A DNA stretch of 64,000 nucleotides, from NCBI RefSeq assembly GCF_016756615.1, contig NZ_AP023262.1, positions 6,511,501-6,575,500 on the forward strand. Direction: 5' to 3'. The translations under genes were made by a program, and so were the position numbers. This DNA comes from Mesorhizobium sp. L-8-3. Lineage in GTDB: Bacteria > Pseudomonadota > Alphaproteobacteria > Rhizobiales > Rhizobiaceae. Positions 42,080-50,214 of the stretch are shown here, piece by piece; positions within the stretch are counted from its first letter, which is position 1; every line of letters starts with the position of its first letter. Under the pieces are notes generated by a model, which made no database searches, was not told the DNA's origin, and worked only from the letters and a program-made list of their open reading frames with translations.

Positions 42080-43099
42080 TCAGAGCAGGCCCTTACCCTT
42101 CAGATACGCCGTCAGCGTGTCGTACACTTTCTGAGCCATTTGAGAGCCCTGGGCCACCCGTTCCCATTCCGCCGTCGCGATCGTGCGGAACTTGGCCCGC
42201 TCTTCTGCCGACCAGTTGTGAATGGTGATCGACTCGTCCTGCTTGGCCTCCTCGACGGCTTTCAGATCGGCGGCCTTCAGCCCGTTGATCTGCGTTTGTT
42301 GGAACTCCTTCACCGTCTGTTCAAGCATTGCCTTGACGTCGTCGGGCAGGGCGTCCCACTTCGCCTTGTTCATCGATACCTCGACGAGTGGCAGCGAATG
42401 GAAGCCCGGATAGACCGGATGCTTGCCGATTCCGTTGAGACCCTGCTTCTGGTTTACCGAGAACACGGAATAGTCAGCCGCATCGACCACGCCCTTGTCG
42501 AGCGATGTGAAGACCTCGGATGCGGGAAGGTTGACGGGCGAAGCGCCGGCCGCGGCGAAGACATTGGCGATCGGGCCTTCAGGCGAACGGACCTTTACGC
42601 CCTTGAGGTCGTCGACCTTGTCGAGGGGGACGCGCGACACGAAGGCCTCGAGGCCCGGCGTCGATACACCGATGAAATGCAGCCCATAGGAGCCGAGCAG
42701 TTCCTGCATGATCTCCTTGCCTCCGCCGTTCTCGACGAAGTCGATCATCTGCGCGGGATCGGACCACGCGCCGACCGGGTTGGAGATCAGGCCAAAGGCC
42801 GGATCCTTGCCTGCCCAATAGGACGAGTCGCAGATCTGACCATCGAGAATGCCGGCGGCCACTGCGTCCAGCGTCTCGTTGTATTCAACGACCGAGCCGA
42901 CCGGCAGAAGCTCGATCTTGACCTTGCCACCCGACTTCTCCGCCACGAGGTCGGTCCAGCCTTTCTGGTACTCGAAGTTCGGGTTGCCGGCCGGGTCCGA
43001 CGACTGGAAGCGGAACGAATATTCCTGCGCCGTGGCACCTGCCACGATCGCCACGGTTGAGACAAGCGCAAGAGCCATGCCCATGATGTAGCGTTTCAT
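42080..43099 (-). CDS. dctP: TRAP transporter substrate-binding protein (DctP type)
   Basis: 339 residues from MKRYIMGMALALVSTVAIVAG with GGAGGAT upstream; signal peptide, cleavage near ATAQ-EYSF. DctP family fold: FRFQSSDPAGNPNFEYQKGWTDLVAEKSGGKVKIELLPVGSVVEYNETLDAVAAGILDG, then KVDDLKGVKVRSPEGPIANVFAAAGASPVNLPASEVFTSLDKGVVDAADYSVFSV, with the conserved Arg (VRSPEG) that salt-bridges a substrate carboxylate. So the ligand should be an acid, agreeing with a sugar-acid pathway in the divergent operon. 102 bases separate it from dctQ. Confidence 0.93.
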   Translation of the reverse strand: MKRYIMGMALALVSTVAIVAGATAQEYSFRFQSSDPAGNPNFEYQKGWTDLVAEKSGGKVKIELLPVGSVVEYNETLDAVAAGILDGQICDSSYWAGKDPAFGLISNPVGAWSDPAQMIDFVENGGGKEIMQELLGSYGLHFIGVSTPGLEAFVSRVPLDKVDDLKGVKVRSPEGPIANVFAAAGASPVNLPASEVFTSLDKGVVDAADYSVFSVNQKQGLNGIGKHPVYPGFHSLPLVEVSMNKAKWDALPDDVKAMLEQTVKEFQQTQINGLKAADLKAVEEAKQDESITIHNWSAEERAKFRTIATAEWERVAQGSQMAQKVYDTLTAYLKGKGLL

Positions 43100-43133
43100 T
43101 ACTATCCTCCCTTTGGATGGCTGAGATTGGACC

Positions 43134-43967
43134 TCACCCCGCCGACGTAACGGCGGGCGTGACGGGTTCCGGCAGACGGGCCGCCGAATGCTGAACGGGC
43201 GCGCCGTGTGTCGCGAACCGGACATCGAGGAGCGCAGGATCGATCTGCTCCTCCAGTTGATCGAGCATCGAGATGCTGAGGCCGATGAGGGCATCAGACG
43301 CCGCGCAGGCCTTTTCCTCATTGCCGCGCAGCACCCACTCCATGATGGCCAGGTGCCGTTCTATGGTCGTATCGAGTCCGTCGCGCCCGGTGATGTGCTT
43401 CAGATTGAGGTAACCGATGCGCCGCGCGATGGCGTGCAGCGGGCTCAGCACGCGCTCCAGGAAGCGCTCGCCGGAAGCGTGGATGAGGAGTTTATCGAAG
43501 TATTTGTCCACGACATTGAACGCGTCGACATCCATTGCCGCCCCCTCGGTCTCGAGCCTGCGCTTGAGATGATGCAGCGCGGCGCGCTGGTTGGACGTCA
43601 TGTTGCCGATCGCGGCAGCCGCGACGAAGCGGTCGAGGTCGCGGCGAAGCAGGGCCAGCCGCTTCTCACGCGACAGGTCGATCGGCGACACGCGCAAGCC
43701 GTTCCGCGGCTGTATTTCCATCAGCGTCTCGGCGGCCAGCCGCCGCACCGCCTGATGGACCGGCGTCCGGCCGATGCCGACCAGCGCTTGCAGATCCTGT
43801 GTCCGCAGTTCGGCACCCGGCGCGATGCGCATGGAAACGAAAAGCTCCTCGATGCGCTCGTAGGCGGTCGATGTGAGGTCCGTGCCGCGGTCGAGCGCCC
43901 ACGCGCCGGACACCGCGGGCGAAAGGCGTTCGTCCTTTACGCGTTTCCGCTTTGCGACCGCTTGCAA
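43134..43967 (-). CDS. GntR/FadR-family transcriptional regulator
   Basis: 277 residues from a TTG at 43967 preceded by GGAGGAG; no in-frame ATG or GTG near it would retain the DNA-binding domain. N-terminal winged helix: TAYERIEELFVSMRIAPGAELRTQDLQALVGIGRTPVHQAVRRLAAETLMEIQPRNGLRVSPID, a GntR helix-turn-helix. C-terminal helical FCD-like ligand domain with acidic/His residues (DVDAFNVVDKYFDKLLIHASG, TTIERHLAIMEWVLRGNEEKACAASDALI). Lies between the TRAP genes, downstream of it on the same strand, and the divergent enzyme genes; probable local repressor acting at the palindromes 43997-44022. Confidence 0.87.
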   Translation of the reverse strand: MQAVAKRKRVKDERLSPAVSGAWALDRGTDLTSTAYERIEELFVSMRIAPGAELRTQDLQALVGIGRTPVHQAVRRLAAETLMEIQPRNGLRVSPIDLSREKRLALLRRDLDRFVAAAAIGNMTSNQRAALHHLKRRLETEGAAMDVDAFNVVDKYFDKLLIHASGERFLERVLSPLHAIARRIGYLNLKHITGRDGLDTTIERHLAIMEWVLRGNEEKACAASDALIGLSISMLDQLEEQIDPALLDVRFATHGAPVQHSAARLPEPVTPAVTSAG

Positions 43968-43996
43968 AATCTCCTCCGCGGCGATAAGCTTTACAG

Positions 43997-44022
43997 TGAT
44001 ATTTCACAGAATATCATGATAT
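43997..44022. promoter_or_regulatory. candidate GntR operator palindromes
   Basis: Two overlapping inverted repeats in the 128-base divergent spacer: TGATATT (43997-44003), six bases, AATATCA (44010-44016); and the perfect 12-base palindrome ATATCATGATAT (44011-44022). A/T-rich in a GC-rich context, located just upstream of the GntR gene and 74 bases before the enolase-superfamily gene. Binding is inferred. Confidence 0.6.
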
Positions 44023-44095
44023 GTCAATTGCTCGTCGACGATTTCGTTGACGACCGGCGGACCGAGACGGAACGTTCGCCCTCAGGGAGGTTGTC

Positions 44096-45295
44096 GTGAA
44101 GATTACGGCGCTTGAAACCTTGCGCACGAAGGAATTCTCGAACGTGCTGTGGGTGCGGGTGCACACGGACGAAGGCACGGTCGGGCTCGGCGAGACCTTC
44201 TATGGCGCGGGTGCGGTGGAGGCGCATATCCACGACACGCTCGCGCACCGCCTGCTCGGCAAAGACCCGCTGCGTATCGAGGCGCTAAACCGCGTCATGA
44301 CCGACCTGCCGATGGCACAGTCCTCGACGGGCGTGGAATACAGAGCCGCCTCCGCGATCGACATTGCGCTATGGGACCTGTTCGGAAAAGTGTGCGGACA
44401 GCCGGTGCACCAGATGCTTGGCGGGCTGACTACTGACCGGTTGCGCGTCTACAATACCTGCGCCGGCTATGGCTACGTGCGCAGCAACAATATCCGGCCG
44501 GTCGACACCTGGAATATCGGCAGCGACGAAGGACCCTACGAGGATCTTGCCGCCTTCATGACCGACGCTGGCGCGCTCGCCGAAAGCCTGCTCGAAAGCG
44601 GCATAACGGCGATGAAGATCTGGCCGTTCGATCCGCCCGCTCAGGAGAATCGGGGGCTCTTCATCAGCGCCGAACAGATGAGGAAGGCGATCGAACCGTT
44701 CGAGAAGATCCGTAAGCGGGTCGGCGACAGCATGGAGATCATGGTGGAGTTCCATTCCCTGTGGAACCTGCCGACGGCGATGAAGATCGCCCGCGCACTG
44801 GAGCCCTACGAGCCGACCTGGTACGAGGACCCGATCCGGATGAACTCGTCACAGGCGCTCGCCGAGTATGCCGCAGCGACCGATGTCTGGGTCTGCGCCA
44901 GCGAAACGCTTGGCACGCGCTTCCCCTATAAGGACATGCTCGACCACGACGCAACCCATGTCGTCATGGTCGACCTTTGCTGGACCGGCGGGTTGACCGA
45001 GGGCCGCAAGATCGCGGCGCTGGCCGACACCTACCATCGCCCCTTCGCCCCGCACGATTGCACGGGCCCGGTCGGATTTGCCGCTGCCGTGCATGCATCG
45101 TTCAGCCAGCCGAACACGCTGATCCAGGAATCGGTGCGCGCCTTCTATACCGGTTGGTACAGGGAGCTGGTGACGGCCGTTCCGACGATCAGGGACGGCC
45201 ATGTGCTGCCGATGGAGGGGCCGGGACTTGGCGTCGAGCTGCTGCCTGCCGTATTCGAGCGGCCCGACCTGGTCCACCGCAAGTCCGAATTGTGA
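44096..45295 (+). CDS. enolase-superfamily sugar-acid dehydratase (mandelate racemase/muconate lactonizing family)
   Basis: 399 residues. Divergent from the GntR gene; ribosome site AGGGAGG ahead. Enolase-superfamily capping domain at ~1-120 (GTVGLGETFYGAGAVEAHIHD) followed by the barrel. Ligands are visible: K174 (AMKIWPFDP), metal ligands E218 (VEFHSLWN), E244 (WYEDP) and E270 (ASETL), and general-acid/base H320 (APHDCTGPVG). The motif set is that of acid-sugar dehydratases rather than enolase itself. Next to idonate and gluconate 5-dehydrogenase-like enzymes, a gluconate/related aldonate dehydratase giving 2-keto-3-deoxygluconate is the simplest reading; the substrate is not established. 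Confidence 0.85.
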   Translation: MKITALETLRTKEFSNVLWVRVHTDEGTVGLGETFYGAGAVEAHIHDTLAHRLLGKDPLRIEALNRVMTDLPMAQSSTGVEYRAASAIDIALWDLFGKVCGQPVHQMLGGLTTDRLRVYNTCAGYGYVRSNNIRPVDTWNIGSDEGPYEDLAAFMTDAGALAESLLESGITAMKIWPFDPPAQENRGLFISAEQMRKAIEPFEKIRKRVGDSMEIMVEFHSLWNLPTAMKIARALEPYEPTWYEDPIRMNSSQALAEYAAATDVWVCASETLGTRFPYKDMLDHDATHVVMVDLCWTGGLTEGRKIAALADTYHRPFAPHDCTGPVGFAAAVHASFSQPNTLIQESVRAFYTGWYRELVTAVPTIRDGHVLPMEGPGLGVELLPAVFERPDLVHRKSEL

Positions 45296-45305
45296 GGTCA
45301 CGGCA

Positions 45306-46073
45306 ATGGCTTCGAATCTGTTCGATCTCTCCGGATCTACCGCGCTCGTCACCGGCTCCTCCCGCGGCTTGGGCCGCGCTATCGCCGAAGGGTTCGGTGC
45401 GGCCGGCGCTCGCCTGATAATCAACGGTCGCGCAGGCTCCGGGCTCTCGAACGCGGCCGGCGAGTTGCGCGCGGCCGGCCATGATGTGCACGAGGCCGCT
45501 TTCGACGTGACGAACGAGGCCGCCGTGAAGGCGGCGTTCCGGCGCTTCGACGAGGAAGGGCTGGAGGTCGACATCCTGGTGAACAATGCGGGCATCCAGC
45601 ATCGGCAGCCGATGGCGGAGCTGGCGCTTGCGGATTGGCAGAGGGTCATCGACACCAACCTCACCAGCGCCTTTCTGGTCGGCCGGGAAGCCGCGCTGCG
45701 CATGATCCCGCGCGGTCGCGGCAAGATAATCAACATCGGCTCGCTGACCAGCGAGCTCGCCCGCGCGACCGTCATCCCCTACACCGTGGCAAAGGGCGGC
45801 ATCAAGATGTTGACCCGTGGCATGGCCGCCGAATGGGCAAAGTCCGGCATCCAGGCCAACGCCATCGGGCCAGGCTACATGCTGACCGACATGAACGAGG
45901 CGCTGGTCAACGATCCGAAATTCGATGCCTGGGTCAAGGGCCGCACCCCGGCCGGGCGCTGGGGCAAGCCGGAGGAGTTGATCGGCGCCGCCGTGTTCCT
46001 GGCTTCCCGCGCGTCCGACTATGTCAACGGCCAAATCATCTATGTCGACGGCGGGATGCTGTCGGTGCTGTAG
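45306..46073 (+). CDS. SDR-family oxidoreductase, gluconate 5-dehydrogenase-like
   Basis: 255 residues from MASNLFDLSGSTALVTGSSRG. Rossmann motif TGSSRGLGRAIAEGFGAAGARLIINGR, NNAGI, the IINIGSLTSELAR catalytic-serine region and Y-x-x-x-K in IPYTVAKGGIKMLTRGMAAEWAKSGIQANAIGPGYM. The combination FDLSG..ALVTGSSRGLG, NNAGIQHR.PM.E and MLTRGMAAEWA is typical of gluconate 5-dehydrogenases (IdnO/Gno). NAD(P)-dependent, cytoplasmic; would reduce 5-ketogluconate to gluconate. Ten bases after the dehydratase gene and 20 before the idonate-dehydrogenase-like gene. Confidence 0.85.
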   Translation: MASNLFDLSGSTALVTGSSRGLGRAIAEGFGAAGARLIINGRAGSGLSNAAGELRAAGHDVHEAAFDVTNEAAVKAAFRRFDEEGLEVDILVNNAGIQHRQPMAELALADWQRVIDTNLTSAFLVGREAALRMIPRGRGKIINIGSLTSELARATVIPYTVAKGGIKMLTRGMAAEWAKSGIQANAIGPGYMLTDMNEALVNDPKFDAWVKGRTPAGRWGKPEELIGAAVFLASRASDYVNGQIIYVDGGMLSVL

Positions 46074-46093
46074 CGGTTCAGGGAGATCATGGG

Positions 46094-47125
46094 ATGCGAG
46101 GCGTCTTCGTGCATGCGCCGAGAGACTTGAGGATCGAGCCGGTAGCGGTGGTGCCGCCCGGAGATCGCCAGGTTCGTGTCGAGATCGGAGCCGGCGGCAT
46201 CTGCGGTTCCGACCTGCACTACTTCCATCACGGCGGTTTCGGCACCGTCAGGCTGCGCGAGCCGATGGCCCTGGGTCACGAGATTGCAGGGACCGTGGTC
46301 GAGACTGGCAGTGCTGTGATGCATGTCCGTCCCGGCGACAAGGTTGCCGTCAATCCGAGCCTTGCCTGCGGAAGCTGCCGCTATTGCGGGTCCGGTCAGC
46401 GCAACCAGTGCCTGGACATGCGTTTCATGGGCAGCGCTATGCGCTTCCCGCACGCGCAGGGCGGCTTCAGGCAGAGCGTGACCGTGGAGGGCGGCCAGGC
46501 GGTTCCGTTGGCGCCGTCCATGTCGCTAGCCGAGGGAGCGCTCGCCGAGCCGCTCGCCGTCTGCCTGCACGCGGCCAGGCAGGCCGGCGACCTGGTCGGC
46601 AAGGCAGTGCTCGTTACCGGCAGCGGGCCGATCGGGGCACTGTGCGTCGCCGTGGCGCGCCATGCGGGGGCGGCTGAGATCGTGGTGACGGATGTCGACG
46701 ATTTCCCGCTCGCGACAAGCCGGAAGCTGGGCGCGACCCGAACCATAAATGTCAGCCGGGAGGCGGATACGCTGTCGGGTTACGCAGCCGAGAAAGGCCA
46801 TTTCGATGTCGCCTTCGAGGCGTCGGGCAACGCGCTCGCCTTACGATCGGCCATCGAGGCCGTCCGGGCCGGCGGAACGGTGGTTCAGCTCGGGCTCGGA
46901 GGCGAGATGCAACTGCCCCTCAATCTGGTCGTGACCAAGGAACTGCAGTTCCGCGGCTCGTTCCGCTTCGACGAGGAGTTCGCGCAAGCAGTCGAACTGA
47001 TGGGCAGCGGCGCGCTTGATGTCGGCGCCCTGATCACTGACACATTGCCTTTCACGGAGGCGGAGAGCGCGTTCCTTCGCGCCAGCGACAGGTCGCGCGC
47101 GATGAAGGTCCAACTGTCGTTCTAA
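46094..47125 (+). CDS. zinc alcohol dehydrogenase, L-idonate 5-dehydrogenase-like
   Basis: 343 residues from MRGVFVHAPRDLRIEPVAV (GGGAGA and further GGG upstream; a longer frame overlaps the SDR gene and was rejected). Medium-chain dehydrogenase: catalytic Zn region GAGGICGSDLHYFHHGGFG, GHEIAGTVVETG, structural-Zn cysteines in SLACGSCRYCGSGQRNQCLDMRFMGSAMRFPHAQGGF, and the Rossmann motif VLVTGSGPIGALCVAVARHAGA. The Y-F-H-H-G-G and RFPH-QG patterns match L-idonate 5-dehydrogenases (IdnD). Expected to oxidise L-idonate to 5-ketogluconate, feeding the SDR. Last gene of the cluster. Confidence 0.85.
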   Translation: MRGVFVHAPRDLRIEPVAVVPPGDRQVRVEIGAGGICGSDLHYFHHGGFGTVRLREPMALGHEIAGTVVETGSAVMHVRPGDKVAVNPSLACGSCRYCGSGQRNQCLDMRFMGSAMRFPHAQGGFRQSVTVEGGQAVPLAPSMSLAEGALAEPLAVCLHAARQAGDLVGKAVLVTGSGPIGALCVAVARHAGAAEIVVTDVDDFPLATSRKLGATRTINVSREADTLSGYAAEKGHFDVAFEASGNALALRSAIEAVRAGGTVVQLGLGGEMQLPLNLVVTKELQFRGSFRFDEEFAQAVELMGSGALDVGALITDTLPFTEAESAFLRASDRSRAMKVQLSF

Positions 47126-47309
47126 ACCGACCTATGCGCACGCTGCTCTACGCCACAGCTCGCTAATCCTCGGCGTCGTGCTGGCGAGTGATCAGAACAT
47201 GCATTCCGTGCGTGCAATCTGGATGGCTGGTGGTCGACTCTGGTCCAGGAGGGGCCGCCAAGGCAAAGCGCAGACAGAACGCTGGAATTCTTAAGCCTGA
47301 TGCGTTATA

Positions 47310-47327
47310 TGACCATCTACATGGTCA
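47310..47327. promoter_or_regulatory. candidate VapB/VapBC autoregulatory operator
   Basis: Perfect inverted repeat TGACCAT (47310-47316), CTAC, ATGGTCA (47321-47327), ending 11 bases before the antitoxin ATG. The placement at the promoter of a toxin-antitoxin operon and the spacing are as expected for an operator bound by the antitoxin alone or the VapBC complex. Confidence 0.65.
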
Positions 47328-47337
47328 GGAGCGTGAC

Positions 47338-47580
47338 ATGGATGCGATCAATCTGGCGGATGCCAAGGCTCATCTGAGCGAGTTGGTCGACCGGGTCGAA
47401 GCGGGTGATTCCATCGACATCACCCGCCGCGGCAAGCCGGTCGCGCGACTCACCGCAGTGGCCAGGCCGCGCAAGCCGATCGATGCCACGCTGCTCCAAT
47501 CGCTGACGGCGGCGATGCCGCCCCAGTCTCAGAGCGCCGCCGATCTCGTGCGGTCGATGCGGGATGGCGACCGCTACTGA
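47338..47580 (+). CDS. vapB: VapB/Phd-type antitoxin
   Basis: 80 residues from MDAINLADAKAHLSELVDRVEAG; a longer frame upstream would cross the operator and has no homology. The sequence INLADAKAHLSELVDRVEAGDSIDITRRGKPVARLTAVA is the Phd/YefM-type DNA-binding domain, and the C-terminal part (ATLLQSLTAAMPPQSQSAADLVRSMRDGDRY) is the toxin-neutralising tail. Ends in a one-base overlap with the toxin gene (TGATG), guaranteeing coupled expression. Neutralises the VapC RNase encoded next. Confidence 0.92.
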   Translation: MDAINLADAKAHLSELVDRVEAGDSIDITRRGKPVARLTAVARPRKPIDATLLQSLTAAMPPQSQSAADLVRSMRDGDRY

Positions 47581-48005
47581 TGCTCTATATCGACACGTCG
47601 CTGATCGTCGCGGCGCTCTCCAACGAAGCGATGACGCCGCGCGTTCAGGCCTGGCTGGCGGAGCAGGACCCGGCGCAACTTCTGATCAGCGACTGGACCG
47701 TCACCGAGATGTCGTCCGCGATGGCAATCAAGCTGCGGACGGGACAGATCAGCCTGGAGCAGCGCGCGGCGGCGCTCGCCATGTTCAACAAGCTGGTCGC
47801 CGAGAGCTTCACCGTGCTCGGCGTGACGGGCAGCCAGTTCCGGGCGGCGGCGAAGTTCGCCGATCAGCATGCGCTTGGGCTTCGTGCGGGGGACGCGTTG
47901 CACCTTGCCATCGCTTCGGAGCATGGCGCAACATTGCACACGCCTGACCAGCGGCTGGCCGACGCCGGGCCAGCACTCGGCGTGCCGGCGCAGTTGCTGG
48001 CATGA
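47580..48005 (+). CDS. vapC: VapC PIN-domain ribonuclease toxin
   Basis: 141 residues. PIN fold with the four acidic metal ligands visible: D5 (MLYIDTSLIV), E43 (VTEMSSAMA), D105 (LRAGDALHLA) and D123 (TPDQRLA). Family members cleave specific RNAs such as initiator tRNA or 23S rRNA loops when free of antitoxin. A fragment of a near-identical gene lies at 39751-39816 downstream of the Wadjet operon. Together with vapB this forms an intact toxin-antitoxin module, likely stabilising the accessory region. Confidence 0.93.
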   Translation: MLYIDTSLIVAALSNEAMTPRVQAWLAEQDPAQLLISDWTVTEMSSAMAIKLRTGQISLEQRAAALAMFNKLVAESFTVLGVTGSQFRAAAKFADQHALGLRAGDALHLAIASEHGATLHTPDQRLADAGPALGVPAQLLA

Positions 48006-48047
48006 TCCAGGACTTCTCCAGCTTGGCCGGCCCGCCTAGGAGTCGCC

Positions 48048-48890
48048 ATGGCCGGTGACTGGTCCGACGAGCAGAACGACGCGATCGTCGCGGATTATTT
48101 CGCGATGCTTGCGAACGACATCGCCGGGCGGCCCTACATCAAGGCCGAGCACAACCGCATCCTGCAGGCGGTGATTGATCGACCGCGTGGTTCGATCGAA
48201 TACAAGCATCAGAACATCAGCGCCGTGCTCAAGGGGCTCGGTGAGGATTGGATCCAGGGCTACAAGCCGGCCTTCAATTTCCAGGCCTCGCTCGTCGACG
48301 CTGTGGTACGCTGGCTCGATCGTCATCCGGATTGGCTTGCACCGGCCGCGCGGATGGCAATGGGTACGTCGCTATCCACGCTCCAGGAAGAAGCGATGCT
48401 GTGGATCGGCCCACCACCGACGCACAGCAATGCGCCGCCGCCCGACGAACTCGAGCAGATGACCGCCATCGCCCGGAAGTACGATGTGGCCGAGCGCGAC
48501 GCCCGCAATCGCACACTGGGCCGCGCGGGCGAGGAACGTGTCCTCGCCCATGAGCGTGCCAGTCTGCTCGCCGCCGGCCGGACCGATCTCGCCGAGCGCA
48601 TCCGCTGGGTGTCGCATGTCTATGGTGACGGTGCTGGCTACGATATCCTGAGCTTCGACACCGACGGTCGCGATCGGCTGATCGAGGTGAAGACGACCAA
48701 TGGCTGGGAGCGCACGCCGTTTCACATCACGCGCAACGAACTGGCCGTTGCTGAGGAACGTCGCGGCGATTGGCGGCTGGTACGGTTGTGGAATTTCTCG
48801 CGGGAGCCAAGGGCGTTCGAGCTGCGACCGCCGTTGGAGGCGCACGTGTCGCTCATGGCGACCAGCTATCAGGCGAGTTTCTTGACGTGA
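48048..48890 (+). CDS. DUF3883 protein with PD-(D/E)XK-like motif, possible defence gene (280 aa)
   Basis: AGGAG lies five bases before the ATG. N-terminal ~1-95: DWSDEQNDAIVADYFAML, then IKAEHNRILQAVIDRPRGSIEYKHQNISAVLKGLGEDWIQGYKPAFNFQ, a module seen at the N-terminus of several restriction-like and HNH proteins (ScoMcrA-type head domain is my best recollection, low certainty). C-terminal ~155-280 is DUF3883: GEERVLAHERASLL, GAGYDILSF (D199), RLIEVKTTNG (E213, K215), giving an E...D-x13-E-V-K arrangement like PD-(D/E)XK nucleases. No HNH. It sits right beside the duplicated guaA end and vapBC, so it is a good candidate for a DNA-targeting defence effector, but no partner gene is seen. Confidence 0.75.
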   Translation: MAGDWSDEQNDAIVADYFAMLANDIAGRPYIKAEHNRILQAVIDRPRGSIEYKHQNISAVLKGLGEDWIQGYKPAFNFQASLVDAVVRWLDRHPDWLAPAARMAMGTSLSTLQEEAMLWIGPPPTHSNAPPPDELEQMTAIARKYDVAERDARNRTLGRAGEERVLAHERASLLAAGRTDLAERIRWVSHVYGDGAGYDILSFDTDGRDRLIEVKTTNGWERTPFHITRNELAVAEERRGDWRLVRLWNFSREPRAFELRPPLEAHVSLMATSYQASFLT

Positions 48891-49253
48891 GTGAAATACA
48901 GACAAAGCGACAATTGAGCGACGGCAAGAATTGCCGCCGAAACTGCGCTGTTGCCACCGTTTGTATCCCTCACTCCCACTCGATTGTTCCAAACCCAGCT
49001 AGGCCGTTGATCTCGCGGGGTTTTTTCTTGCCTTCGACGCCGAAAGCCGCCCCTCGGGCCGTCAAAATCTTACGGTGTTGATTTTAAAGGGAAAATCGCA
49101 CGAATTTTTTTGTGCGGTTTCGGTATCTATCGAGATCGATCGCCTCTCGGGATCCATTTTCGGCGACGCGGATGGGTCTCGCTGCGAACCAAGAAAGTAC
49201 CGTCACAAACTCATAGCATAGTGCGCTCTGCGACGCGACTCGCCGTAACTGCG
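48891..49253. other. intergenic region with a guaA-end copy
   Basis: 363 bases after the DUF3883 gene. The first ~95 bases carry the duplicated guaA 3' end (48920-48984, listed separately). Then comes an AT-rich stretch with T runs (~49020-49026 and ~49102-49108) and no convincing gene on either strand. Confidence 0.5.
48920..48984. other. attachment-site-like copy of the guaA 3' end and flank
   Basis: The 65 bases here match 53751-53813 at roughly 80% identity, the last 13 bases (ACTCCCACTCGAT) exactly. In the second copy these 13 bases are the last codons of guaA. Here, read on the minus strand, the same bases still encode T-I-E-W-E followed by a stop, but the preceding sequence is not guaA. 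This is the pattern of a recombination site reused at the 3' end of a housekeeping gene. Confidence 0.7.
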
Positions 49254-50147
49254 TCATCCGAGCGCCATCCCTCCATCTAGCGACCAGATAACCACATCGC
49301 GCGGGCATGGCTTAGTGCATTTAGGAATTCGGCTCCCGCCTTCTCCTCGACCAGGGTGACGCGATGGCCACAATCGTGCGCGCCGAGCAAGTCGCCACCA
49401 TTCTGGATGATCGAAGAAATCCTCGATCCACCACGGAGGGCCGCCTGGCCGCAAAAGCCGTGGAGGCGCCGCCAAATAGGTTCGTCCGGCATAGCCAAAT
49501 CGAAGAAACGGAAAGTCATGTCGCTCGGGAGCTGGGGAGTCTGGCAAGCGGATCCAGTCGATCCAATTCGTTACCTCCGGTGCGCCCATCAAGAGAAAGT
49601 TCGAGCGATGGGTCGCGAGAGCCATCGGCGCCGGCGTGCCTTCTGCTATCGCGCCTCTCTGCGGGACGCTTGGCAGCGGAGTTCGTTTTCGCGGCTTTGA
49701 GATCCGCGTCTCCGATACGGCTAGGAAGCTCCCGGTTACCGTCGGCTTCGACCCGAATGCAATTGAATAGCCGTGGATGATCTCTCCAAACGGCGACGAC
49801 TTCGCGATGAAGGGCTTTACCTGCTTAGCGTACTTTCTCTTCGCCGCATTCGCTATCTTGGCAGCGCTAGCATCTTTGGCGAACGAACCGTGCGCCTCGG
49901 CGAGCACAATACCGTGGCCCGACGCGTTGCCACCTTCACAAATGAAATCCGCATGGGGATCGAGCGACGCCGAGAGCAGCGCAATGTCAATGTCTGCCTC
50001 GTCCATAGCCGCCAATGTAAGCGCGGCGCTGGTTTCGAAGAACTGACCGGGCGCCTTTCCCGTCCAGCGCATCAGGCGCTCCAGCCATGGTCTCCTGGCC
50101 ATGCGCTCGGTGATGACCTGTGCCCACACATCGATTGCGCCCATCAA
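49254..50147 (-). pseudogene. chimeric decayed ORF: amidohydrolase start fused to an unknown protein
   Basis: Codes for 297 residues, but the parts do not belong together. Residues ~1-60 (MGAIDVWAQVITERMARRPWLERLMRWTGKAPGQFF, then AAMDEADIDIALLSA) are the start of an amidohydrolase-family-2 protein, lacking the rest of the barrel. From ~62 (SLDPHADFICEGGNASGHGIVLAEAHGSFAKD, then AKRKYAKQVKPFI, IHGYSIAFGSKPTVTGSFLAVSETRISKP and LATHRSNFLLMGAPEVTNWIDWI) it is an unrelated protein I do not recognise. Its last part may be frameshifted, because the alternate frame at 49277-49519 also reads coding-like (HDCGHRVTLVEEKAGAEFLNALSHARAMWLSG). I infer a deletion joining two gene remnants. Confidence 0.5.
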
Positions 50148-50214
50148 TGGCCCTTCCCTGCCGGGTTATGACGAAGCAGCACATGGCGCGCTTGAAGCGC
50201 GCCTCTCCGTGACT

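Noticed and set aside
41387..43060. Plus-strand open frame of 557 codons across the TRAP genes
   Set aside because: Antisense shadow of dctQ and dctP, both of which have signal/transmembrane features and ribosome sites on the minus strand.
49000..49110. Rho-independent terminator after the DUF3883 gene
   Set aside because: T runs at ~49021 and ~49102 are present but the adjoining stems are short and imperfect.
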